Positions 7,797-14,925 of a stretch of 22,627 bases of DNA are shown here, piece by piece. How positions within the stretch are numbered: the first letter of the stretch is position 1; the number at the start of each line of letters is the position of its first letter. The translations under genes were made by a program, and so were the position numbers. The notes beneath the pieces are model-generated. The model made no database searches, was not told the origin of the DNA, and saw nothing but the letters and a program-made list of their open reading frames with translations. Source of the DNA: CAYSAA01 sp964428905 (lineage in GTDB: Bacteria > Atribacterota > Phoenicimicrobiia > Phoenicimicrobiales > Stramentimicrobiaceae); the NCBI GenBank assembly GCA_964428905.1, contig CAYSAA010000188.1, positions 1 through 22,627 of the forward strand, in the 5' to 3' direction.

Positions 7797-7853
7797 TTAC
7801 TCTATCACCCTATTTTTATCTATATCTGTCCCAATTACATTTTGCGCCAACAT
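7797..7853 (-). CDS. Possible 18-codon leader ORF between exbD and the TonB-like/DUF3048 gene
   Basis: The 72-base gap contains an ATG at 7853 preceded by GAGG eight bases upstream. It opens an 18-codon frame (MLAQNVIGTDIDKNRVIE) whose TAA ends two bases before the ATG of the next gene. That layout would suit translational coupling, but so short a frame can arise by chance and the peptide has no recognisable feature. Confidence 0.25.
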   Translation of the reverse strand: MLAQNVIGTDIDKNRVIE

Positions 7854-7866
7854 TTTATTTTCCTCA

Positions 7867-8277
7867 CTAATTTCTTTCAATCGGTCTTGTAGCAATGGCA
7901 ATTCTATTCGCTCCGCCTTTCTTTATTAAATCCATCACGCGTACAACTTTGCCATGTGTGATATTCTGGTCTGCTTCTAACACAATTAAAGTATCAAGAT
8001 TATCTCTAATTTCTTCATTGATGCTCTCGGGTAAATCATTGGGATCAATCAAGCGGTTATTTAGGTATAAAACATTATTCTCAGTAATAGCTACCACTAC
8101 ATTCTGTATCTCGTCTACGGCTGCAAAATCACCACTGGGTAAGTTTACTTTTACGCCGCTCTCGACATTAATAAATGTTGTGGTCAGCATAAAAAAGATG
8201 AGTAACAAAAAGACCACATCAATCAGAGGGGTTAAATCAAATTTAAGGGTCTTATTATTAGGATGATAAAATTTCAT
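7867..8277 (-). CDS. exbD: ExbD/TolR-family proton-channel protein
   Basis: A 136-residue inner-membrane protein with a short cytoplasmic N-terminus, one transmembrane helix at about 17-38 and a periplasmic domain. Seen: DLTPLIDVVFLLLIFFM at 14-30, with Asp20 at the conserved proton-carrying position of ExbD/TolR. A hydrophilic domain with VKVNLPSG follows, then a C-terminal domain typical of the family. With ExbB it forms a channel that uses the proton motive force to power a TonB or TolA partner. The start at 8277 overlaps the end of the exbB frame by 20 bases, with GGTG about nine bases before the ATG, so the two are translationally coupled. ExbD and TolR are not separable here; the TonB-like neighbour favours an Exb-type role. 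Confidence 0.92.
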   Translation of the reverse strand: MKFYHPNNKTLKFDLTPLIDVVFLLLIFFMLTTTFINVESGVKVNLPSGDFAAVDEIQNVVVAITENNVLYLNNRLIDPNDLPESINEEIRDNLDTLIVLEADQNITHGKVVRVMDLIKKGGANRIAIATRPIERN

Positions 8278-8908
8278 CTAATTTCACACCTTCCTCATTC
8301 ATTTTAGGTTTAACTGATAAGAGCTCTAAAATTTCCACACTGGTTGATTCCATCTCCTTAATCTGCCTATCTACTCGGTGGATAAGATAGTTATAGGCAA
8401 CGATAGTAGGAATAGCCACCGAAAGGCCAAAAGCGGTAGTCAGCAAAGCTTCGGATATTGCTCCCGCTAATGCCTCTGGATTGCCAACACCCATTGCCGA
8501 AATAACCTGAAAGCCTTTGATCATTCCAAAAACTGTACCTAATAACCCTAATAAAGGGGCAATGTTTCCGACAGTTGCTAGAATTGGCAAATTTCTTTCT
8601 AATACGGATACCTCTTGGGTGGCAGTATCTTCAATTGCTTCTTTTATTTCCTCTCTTGAACCGCCATATTTTAATAAAGCTGCTAAAATGATTTGAGATA
8701 TAGGGGAATAATTTTTACGACAGGCATTAATCGCAAAATTAATATTTCCTTTTCTGATTAGATCACTAATACGACGACCGAACTTGCGAGTCGAAGTTTT
8801 AATACTTTTCAAGTAAAACATTCTTTCAAAAAAAATGGCAATCGCCAACAAAGAACAGAAAAATATGGGGTACATTAAGAAACCGCCTTTGGTAAATAGA
8901 TCAAACAT
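8258..8908 (-). CDS. exbB: MotA/TolQ/ExbB-family proton-channel protein
   Basis: A 216-residue inner-membrane protein with three transmembrane helices at about 8-33, 108-131 and 155-178 and a cytoplasmic loop between the first two. Seen: the conserved GNIAPLLGLLGTVFGMI at 114-130 and EALLTTAFGLSVAIP at 153-167, whose Thr residues line the channel in ExbB and TolQ. It should assemble as a pentamer around ExbD and convert proton flow into motion of a TonB-like partner. GAGGAGG ten bases before the ATG at 8908 is the strongest ribosome site in this block. It lies 104 bases after the TPR gene and overlaps exbD. TolQ is an alternative name; the family cannot be resolved by eye. Confidence 0.93.
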   Translation of the reverse strand: MFDLFTKGGFLMYPIFFCSLLAIAIFFERMFYLKSIKTSTRKFGRRISDLIRKGNINFAINACRKNYSPISQIILAALLKYGGSREEIKEAIEDTATQEVSVLERNLPILATVGNIAPLLGLLGTVFGMIKGFQVISAMGVGNPEALAGAISEALLTTAFGLSVAIPTIVAYNYLIHRVDRQIKEMESTSVEILELLSVKPKMNEEGVKLDEILSS

Positions 8909-9012
8909 TAGATAGTTGCCTCCTCTAAATTATATAAAATCTGTATATCTTATGAACTAAATTTTTTTATCTAAACACAAATATTGTTTTCCAGTTATAG
9001 CCGTCATTTTTG

Positions 9013-12000
9013 TTACTCTGGGTTAATGAACTCCAATTGTTTCCTGGCACTGTCAATATAAGTACTCCCTTCACAACTGGAAATAATCTGCTCGTACTTT
9101 TCTCTTGCCTCAGCTTTGTTTCCCAATTCTTCCAGGCTGACAGCAGTAATATATAAAATATCGCATTCAAAAGACCCTCCGGCAAAGGAATTTAAATACC
9201 TTTCACCCACACTCAGCGACTTATTGTATTCCTCTTTTTGGAAATAACTCAAGCAAAGTCCATATAAAGATCCTGGTAAATAACGACTATCGGGATATTC
9301 ATTGATTAATCTTTCAAAATAAATAATACTATCTATCCATTGCTGTTCTTCTAAATCGATCTGGGCAATAAGATAGATTGCCTCTTCCTGATACTGGCTT
9401 TCTGAATATTCCTTGATGAAATTCTTTAATTTCAATCTGGACTCATTATTGTTTGCAGCTAAAAATTGTATTTTACCCATCAAAAAAAGACTTTCTTCTA
9501 AAAATTGACTTTCAGGATATCTTTGAATAAGCAGGTTAAATGATGACAACGCATTAGCGTAATCAGTATTGTTTAAATGGCTCCAGGCAATATTGTAATG
9601 AACATGCTCTGCCAGCGAATGCGAATCATAATGTTGTAGAAAATCTTGATAATATTCGACTGCTTGAGCATAGTCCTCCTGTTGATAACATGTTTCGCCC
9701 AACATATACAAAGATCTTGTGGCAATTTCATCCCCTGCCAGGTAATCAATTCGTTGAAAGTATTCCTTGGCCTGGGAATATTCTCCTAAGCGATAAAAAC
9801 TTAATCCCTGCCAGTAATCAATTTCTTTAGCAATTTCTGCTGTTTTAGTCATACTTTCCATCAATTGTAAGGTATGAATCGCCTCTTGAAATTTACCGCT
9901 ATCAAATTGAGAAGTTGCTAAAGAAAAATATCCCTCTATTGTTACATCATCATCCGGATATTTTTCTCCCAACTCTTGGTAAAGGGTAAGGAGTTGATTT
10001 TCATCACCTAATTTTCTTGCTGAATCGATTTTAATTTCCAAAGCTTCTTTGGTATCAATATTTTCCAATATTTCCAGTGTATCCTGGTATTGTCCCAGTT
10101 GGTAATAACTCTGGGCTGATTCTATCTTGCTTATTTTGGCTAACTCTCCCTGTGGATACTCATCCATAACACGTTTAAAATACGAAATAGCTTCTTCGTC
10201 CTCACCTTTTCGGGCATAAGATAGCCCTAAATCAAATAATACTCCTTCCACCATACTATTATTGATACCTTGTTCCAATAAAGAAAGATTAATCTCAATC
10301 ACTCTATCATATTCTTTTAATTCAAGCAATGATCTTCCTAAGAGATATGATGCTTCTTCCCTGACCTGGCTATCTTCCTTTGCGGCTAAGTTCTCTAAGA
10401 TTACGGTAGCCTCCTGATATTGTTCTTCTTTGAACAGACTAAAGCTGTAATAATATTGAGTTTCGTCAATTAAATCAAAATTCGGGTGATTTTCTATAAT
10501 GTCTTGTAAGAGAGTCTTTGCTCTTGTGTAGTCCTCTACCCAAAAATAGGATTGACCTAAAAGATATTGATTTTCCAAGACATTATATTCCGGGGAGTCA
10601 AGTGTCCTTAATTCTTCATAAACATCTATGGTGTCATTATATTTTTCTTGCCTGAAATAAACCCTCCCTAATTTATAAAGAGCCTCTTGATACAAGGAGC
10701 TCTTGGGAAATTCTTTCACTAATAATTCCAAATATTCTTCTGATTGTTGATAATCACCCAGTAAATAAGCACACCATCCTCCACCTAATAAGGCATTGTC
10801 ATAATATTCGCTTTCGGTAAAATTATCGACTATGTATTGATAATGAAGGATGGCTTCCTCAAAATAATTTAGCTGAAAATAAGTTTCTGCAATCAGAAAC
10901 CTGGCTGCAAGATAATCAGAATTAACCTCCAGTGCTTCCTTTAGGTTTTCCAACGCAATATCATATTCTCCTAAAGAGTAAAAATCATATGCCAGCAGAT
11001 AGTATTCTTTCCCCCAATCATCAGTGAATGCTTCACTTTCACCGATTTTCTTTCTTTCCTCTAAATATTCATCCATTTGATTCAAATGGTAATAAGTCCT
11101 CATTAAATACATTCTGGCTTTCTCAAAATCAGGGTTCATATTGACAACTCTCTTAAAAACCATCAATGCTTCTTCATACTCTCCTGAAATATAATGCTTA
11201 TACCCCTGATTAAAACTCCATACCACATCTCTTCCATATTTTTTTTCTTCCTTTGCTTTATTGAGATAAATTCTGGCATTATTATCGAAAGAATCCAACT
11301 GAATCGCTTCTTCCCAGTTTCGAATCGCTTCTTCCAGATTTCCATAATGATAATAACTTAAAGCAAGATAATAATAGGCATCCTTAAAACCACTGCTTAT
11401 CCGTATCGCATGTTCCAGTAACTGGATAGCTTCAACGTAATCCTTACTAATATAGGCATGATAGCCTTTTTCGTAACTATCAAATGCTTCCTTGCCATAC
11501 GTTGCTGCTCTTTGGGCTTTACTTGTAAGCCAGTTTAGTTCCTGGCTGCGTGGCCTAATTCTTTTAATTTCCTCTGCCTGTTGCAATGCTTGAGAATCTT
11601 GACCAACCTGATAATAAATATTCATCAAATACGTTCTTGCCTGGACATTATTGGGGTTATAGGCAATAGAGTCTTCCAGATGACCAATTGCTGAAACAAG
11701 GTCCCCCTCTGAATATTTGTAATAGGCCAAATGATAAAGCGATTCAGATAGCTGATTATAACTTATTTGGATATTGGAATTATTTTCCGCAGTTGCAATA
11801 AACTTTTCCAGACTTCTGGCTTCACGAATAGTCCATTTTGTTCTCCCGTAAATCTCCACCAACAGGTAATAGGCATCAGCAAAATCAGGATCCTCAGCTA
11901 CTGCCTTTTCACCATATTCAATCGCCTTTGCCCATAAAGGTTTGCTGGGAAAGTCAATTCCCTGATATTCCCGAATTGCCTGATTTTTTAATTCTATTGC

Positions 12001-12624
12001 CTGATAATAATATTGTAAAGCTATCGGGGAAGTAGTAACATTATCTTTTAGGTACATTGCCAGTTCTTCGTCCATCACAATACCTGATTCTCTCAATATC
12101 ACTCTGGCAATATCCTCCTTTAGCTGAAAAAGACTTTCAGGTGATACAGTCATCTCCCGGAATTCAAGCAATTCATCTATTTGAGATTGATACATCATTA
12201 AATCTAAACGGATGTTACCCTGTTGATCCAGAGTATAATTACCAGTAAATATTAAATCTACTTTCAGCAGGTTGTCTAAATTGCGAAATAACGATAAATC
12301 TTTATTTTCTGACAATCCACTAAATTCATCAGTATCTAATAGCTCATCAATTTTAGGCAGTGAAATATATTGAAACTGATCAAATTGAGAAAATGTATGG
12401 TCTAACATGTCCGGTAATCCTCTTTCCAGCCATTGCCAATCGCTGTTTTTGGTCTGATTATTAAAATAATAGACAGCAAAACTGGAAGCTTCTGAACCAA
12501 CGGCAACTTTTACTAAAGGAAAAAAGAAAAATAGAATGGTGACCAAGAATAAACAAAATATTCTTGGGAAAGATAATCCGCTGAAGATATTTTTTAGAAA
12601 TATATGTAATGATTTATAATTCAT
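9013..12624 (-). CDS. Exported protein with N-terminal CsgG/FlgO-like domain and long TPR array
   Basis: A 1203-residue protein. I prefer ATG 12624 to the ATG at 12642 because GGGTGA is placed eight bases upstream of it. Residues about 20-42 form a Sec signal peptide without a lipobox Cys, so it should be periplasmic or outer-membrane-associated. Residues about 45-190 resemble the CsgG/FlgO-type domain: FAVYYFNNQTKN, then LKVDLIFTGNYTLDQQGNIRLDLMMY (in part). From about 210 to the end run tetratricopeptide units, many of the YPxSxxxxEALYxLGxxYF kind seen in YbgF/CpoB and BamD-like proteins. Tyr, Glu and Gln are very abundant. It starts a block with exbB, exbD and the TonB-like/DUF3048 gene, and so may be a periplasmic scaffold for that machine. 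Exact function is unknown. Confidence 0.85.
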   Translation of the reverse strand: MNYKSLHIFLKNIFSGLSFPRIFCLFLVTILFFFFPLVKVAVGSEASSFAVYYFNNQTKNSDWQWLERGLPDMLDHTFSQFDQFQYISLPKIDELLDTDEFSGLSENKDLSLFRNLDNLLKVDLIFTGNYTLDQQGNIRLDLMMYQSQIDELLEFREMTVSPESLFQLKEDIARVILRESGIVMDEELAMYLKDNVTTSPIALQYYYQAIELKNQAIREYQGIDFPSKPLWAKAIEYGEKAVAEDPDFADAYYLLVEIYGRTKWTIREARSLEKFIATAENNSNIQISYNQLSESLYHLAYYKYSEGDLVSAIGHLEDSIAYNPNNVQARTYLMNIYYQVGQDSQALQQAEEIKRIRPRSQELNWLTSKAQRAATYGKEAFDSYEKGYHAYISKDYVEAIQLLEHAIRISSGFKDAYYYLALSYYHYGNLEEAIRNWEEAIQLDSFDNNARIYLNKAKEEKKYGRDVVWSFNQGYKHYISGEYEEALMVFKRVVNMNPDFEKARMYLMRTYYHLNQMDEYLEERKKIGESEAFTDDWGKEYYLLAYDFYSLGEYDIALENLKEALEVNSDYLAARFLIAETYFQLNYFEEAILHYQYIVDNFTESEYYDNALLGGGWCAYLLGDYQQSEEYLELLVKEFPKSSLYQEALYKLGRVYFRQEKYNDTIDVYEELRTLDSPEYNVLENQYLLGQSYFWVEDYTRAKTLLQDIIENHPNFDLIDETQYYYSFSLFKEEQYQEATVILENLAAKEDSQVREEASYLLGRSLLELKEYDRVIEINLSLLEQGINNSMVEGVLFDLGLSYARKGEDEEAISYFKRVMDEYPQGELAKISKIESAQSYYQLGQYQDTLEILENIDTKEALEIKIDSARKLGDENQLLTLYQELGEKYPDDDVTIEGYFSLATSQFDSGKFQEAIHTLQLMESMTKTAEIAKEIDYWQGLSFYRLGEYSQAKEYFQRIDYLAGDEIATRSLYMLGETCYQQEDYAQAVEYYQDFLQHYDSHSLAEHVHYNIAWSHLNNTDYANALSSFNLLIQRYPESQFLEESLFLMGKIQFLAANNNESRLKLKNFIKEYSESQYQEEAIYLIAQIDLEEQQWIDSIIYFERLINEYPDSRYLPGSLYGLCLSYFQKEEYNKSLSVGERYLNSFAGGSFECDILYITAVSLEELGNKAEAREKYEQIISSCEGSTYIDSARKQLEFINPE

Positions 12625-12714
12625 TTTATTCACCCAGATCATTAATTTTTTTCATTATTTTTGATTACAGAGAGGACAATGTAAAGAGTTCATTTTTATT
12701 TTACATAATATTAT

Positions 12715-12743
12715 ATTATATAGTACCTATAAATAAAAGTAAA
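12715..12743 (-). promoter_or_regulatory. Candidate sigma-70 promoter for the TPR-exbB-exbD-DUF3048 block
   Basis: Minus-strand TTTACT (12738-12743), a 17-base spacer and a perfect TATAAT (12715-12720). The -35 sits in the last codons of obgE. Transcription would begin near 12708 and give a leader of about 84 bases before ATG 12624. The same TTTACT box and 17-base spacing occur upstream of rng. No intrinsic terminator for obgE was seen in this gap. Confidence 0.45.
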
Positions 12744-14007
12744 AATTTTTCTGGCCAATTTTAACCCTATCACCATCTGAAATTCCTTTTTTCCTTAATG
12801 CTTTTTCAATACCTAAATTTTTCAACTTTTTTTGAAAATATTCCAAGGCCTGAGGATTATTTAAATCGTACTGGTAGGCCATTTTAGTAATTTTTACTCC
12901 CTCAATGACAAAAACAGTACCTTCCTTTTTTATAACAAAGTCTGGTTCATGTTGATAATGAGGTAACTTTTCCTGCTGTTTTGTCAATAGTTTTTCGTCC
13001 TCTCTTTGATCGGTAATACGAATTGAACGGTACAGCTGATAAATAAGCTTCTGAACACCCTCTCCACTAACAGCCGAAATAAACAGGACAGGAATATCTT
13101 TCTTTAAAAATAGTTGTTTTATCCACTCTTCTTTGATTTTCACTTCCGGTAAGTCAATTTTATTAATAACCACTATTTTTTCTTTTTTCTCCAAAAATGG
13201 TGCATATTTTGTTAATTCATTTTCGATAATTTGGTAATCCTGAAACAGGTTTTCAGATGTTACCCGAGAACCGTCAATAATATGAACAATAACTTTGGTT
13301 CTTTCAATATGCTTCAAAAAACGGGTGCCCAATCCTACTCCACGATGAGCGCCCTCTATTAATCCGGGAATATCAGACATCACGAAGGAATTCTCCTCAT
13401 CAACTTTAACTACACCTAAGTGAGGTTCCATGGTAGTAAAAGGATAATCGGCAATTTTTGGTCTGGCAGCTGAAACACGCGAAAGAAGAGTAGACTTACC
13501 AGCATTTGGAAATCCAACCAGCCCTGCATCAGCAATGAGTTTTAGATTTAATTTAATCTTTCGTTCTTCACCCATTTCACCTTTCTGTGCAAATCTCGGA
13601 GTTTGGTGTGTTGAATTTCTAAAACGATAATTCCCTTTTCCCCCTGAACCACCCTGGGCTACGCATATCTGTTCACCCGCTTTGGACAAATCAGCAAGGA
13701 TTTCTTGTTTTTCTATATCTTCCACTATTGTTCCTATCGGTACCTTTATCCCTAAATCTTGCCCGTCTCTACCATTCTTTTTCTGTCCCCTTCCACTTCC
13801 ACCACTTTCTGCCTGACAATGAGGATTACGATAGAGTTGAATTAATGTTCTGGTATGTAAATCAGCCTGAATGATAACATCTCCACCTCTTCCACCATCA
13901 CCACCATCTGGACCACCTTTAGGAACAAAACGTTCCCTGCGAAAGCTAACCGCACCGTCACCACCCTTACCTGCTTTTACTGCAATCGTAACCTGATCAG
14001 AAAACAT
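12727..14007 (-). CDS. obgE: Obg-family GTPase (CgtA)
   Basis: Essential GTPase that binds the large ribosomal subunit and links ribosome assembly to stress and growth. The 426 residues show three domains. The glycine-rich Obg fold is at 1-158, with FRRERFVPKGGPDGGDGGRGG at 22-42 in recognisable form. The G domain has P-loop GFPNAGKS at 165-172, TTMEPH at 191-196, DIPG at 212-215 and NKID at 282-285. A C-terminal OCT domain follows from about 350, ending in GDRVKIGQKNFYFYL. The ATG at 14007 has AAAGGA five bases upstream, the last of three tandem AAAAGG units (plus 14014-14031). It follows rplU-rpmA, the classic order, but a strong terminator lies between. Its expression needs read-through or its own unseen promoter. 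Confidence 0.96.
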   Translation of the reverse strand: MFSDQVTIAVKAGKGGDGAVSFRRERFVPKGGPDGGDGGRGGDVIIQADLHTRTLIQLYRNPHCQAESGGSGRGQKKNGRDGQDLGIKVPIGTIVEDIEKQEILADLSKAGEQICVAQGGSGGKGNYRFRNSTHQTPRFAQKGEMGEERKIKLNLKLIADAGLVGFPNAGKSTLLSRVSAARPKIADYPFTTMEPHLGVVKVDEENSFVMSDIPGLIEGAHRGVGLGTRFLKHIERTKVIVHIIDGSRVTSENLFQDYQIIENELTKYAPFLEKKEKIVVINKIDLPEVKIKEEWIKQLFLKKDIPVLFISAVSGEGVQKLIYQLYRSIRITDQREDEKLLTKQQEKLPHYQHEPDFVIKKEGTVFVIEGVKITKMAYQYDLNNPQALEYFQKKLKNLGIEKALRKKGISDGDRVKIGQKNFYFYL

Positions 14008-14062
14008 TATAATCCTTTTCCTTTTCCTTTTAATTTATTCCAACTAACATTATCCAGATAAC

Positions 14063-14095
14063 AAAAAACCCTGAGTTTTTTGCAAAACCCAGGGT
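14063..14095 (-). terminator. Strong intrinsic terminator between rpmA and obgE
   Basis: On the minus strand ACCCTGGGTTTT (14084-14095) pairs over 12 positions, one of them G-U, with AAAACTCAGGGT (14068-14079). They close a GCAA tetraloop of the GNRA class. A run of six T (14063-14068) follows. It begins 15 bases after the rpmA stop codon. The plus strand also has a T run (14098-14102), so it could work in both directions. Confidence 0.85.
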
Positions 14096-14110
14096 ACTTT
14101 TTACTCTTGC

Positions 14111-14374
14111 TTACTCCTTTTCCGCAGCATTAACGGATACCTGTTTTCTTTTTTTCCCTCTGGTCTTAAAATCCACATATCCATCAATCAGGGCAAAAAG
14201 TGTATCATCTGAACCACGTCCTACGTTCTTACCAGGTAAAATACTGGTACCCCTCTGCCTAATGATAATATTACCGCTACGAACGAACTGACCACCATAC
14301 TTTTTAACTCCAAGCCGCTTCGATATACTATCGCGACCATTTTTGGCTGATCCCTGTCCTTTTTTATGTGCCAT
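14111..14374 (-). CDS. rpmA: Large-subunit ribosomal protein bL27
   Basis: An 87-residue ribosomal protein near the peptidyl-transferase centre. It begins MAHKKGQGSAKNGRDS, with VRSGNIIIRQRGT at 32-44, as usual for L27. It has no N-terminal extension ending in the FF/A-type cleavage site that Bacillota, Fusobacteria and relatives remove with the cysteine protease Prp. In agreement, only 46 bases separate it from rplU and no prp (ysxB) gene is there. The AGAGGTGAGG-like ribosome site lies just before the ATG at 14374. The operon ends at the hairpin immediately downstream. Confidence 0.97.
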   Translation of the reverse strand: MAHKKGQGSAKNGRDSISKRLGVKKYGGQFVRSGNIIIRQRGTSILPGKNVGRGSDDTLFALIDGYVDFKTRGKKRKQVSVNAAEKE

Positions 14375-14420
14375 ATTGCCTCACCTCTCTTTGAAAAACG
14401 ATAACATTCAACCAGTAAAT

Positions 14421-14738
14421 TTATTTAGCATCACCAATCTGTTCAATCTTTATTTCCGTAAAAGACTGTCGATGACCTATTTTTTTCTGGTATTTTTTCT
14501 TTGGCTTAAACTTGAAAACAACAACTTTCTTAGCCCTTCCTTGTTTTAAAACCTTCCCTTCTACAAAACTATTCTCAACTAAGGGCTGACCAAATTGGTA
14601 TTCTCCGTCTTTTTCCAACATCAATACCTGGTCTAATTTCACTTTCTCGCCTTCTTTAGCTTCAATTTTTTCTACCTTGATGATATCTCCTTCTTTTACC
14701 AGGTATTGTTTCCCACCTGTTGCAATCACTGCATGCAT
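14421..14738 (-). CDS. rplU: Large-subunit ribosomal protein bL21
   Basis: A 105-residue ribosomal protein that binds 23S rRNA. The start is placed at ATG 14738 so that the protein begins MHAVIATGGKQY, matching the family. The ATG eight codons upstream lies in the same frame, but the AGGAGGAAAGG ribosome site is between the two and supports 14738. Seen: GDIIKVEKIEAKEGEKV and a basic C-terminal segment FKPKKKYQKKIGHRQ. It is the first gene of the rplU-rpmA unit, preceded by a candidate promoter and structured leader. Confidence 0.96.
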   Translation of the reverse strand: MHAVIATGGKQYLVKEGDIIKVEKIEAKEGEKVKLDQVLMLEKDGEYQFGQPLVENSFVEGKVLKQGRAKKVVVFKFKPKKKYQKKIGHRQSFTEIKIEQIGDAK

Positions 14739-14818
14739 TTTAGTCCTTTCCTCCTGATTCATATAGTCGCCTGTATAGGTAGCAAAGTGCTTTCCAACCT
14801 ATGCAGTGCGTAGTTGGC
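14739..14818 (-). ncRNA. Candidate rplU (L21) mRNA leader with two exclusive hairpins
   Basis: From the predicted start near 14818 the leader RNA can fold in two ways. Hairpin A pairs CCAACTA (plus 14811-14817) with TAGGTTGG (14794-14801), with one bulged base. Hairpin B pairs CTGCATAGGT (14797-14806) with ACCTATACAG (14771-14780), nine of ten positions, enclosing a small AGC/GCT stem. They share 14797-14801, so only one can form. This suggests autoregulation of the ribosomal operon, as in known L21 leaders; I could not match it to a named family. Confidence 0.5.
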
Positions 14819-14824
14819 TTATAA

Positions 14825-14853
14825 AATTTATCATATATGGCTTACCATGTCAA
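14825..14853 (-). promoter_or_regulatory. Candidate sigma-70 promoter for rplU-rpmA
   Basis: Minus-strand perfect -35 TTGACA (14848-14853), a 17-base spacer and -10 TAAATT (14825-14830, 4 of 6). The predicted start near 14818 coincides with the first base pairs of leader hairpin A. It lies in the 187 bases between rng and rplU, so the ribosomal genes need not depend on rng transcription. Confidence 0.55.
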
Positions 14854-14925
14854 ATCATTTTTTATTAGATCATTACTAATCATAAAACCGTATCACACTA
14901 TCCAGTCTGTGATCAATGAAATCTA

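Noticed and set aside
7895..8266. Plus-strand open frame of 123 codons opposite exbD
   Set aside because: Antisense to a conserved gene with intact motifs; no independent evidence.
8929..8950. TATAAT upstream of exbB as a promoter
   Set aside because: The predicted transcription start would fall inside the GAGGAGG ribosome site, and the -35 is poor.
8967..9185. Minus-strand 72-codon frame overlapping the end of the TPR gene, possible frameshifted extension
   Set aside because: The TPR frame ends naturally with its own stop and the alternative frame lacks TPR pattern or any known motif.
14883..14908. Hairpin ATCACA/TGTGAT after rng as a terminator
   Set aside because: Only about six pairs, with a large loop and just four T following; too weak to call.
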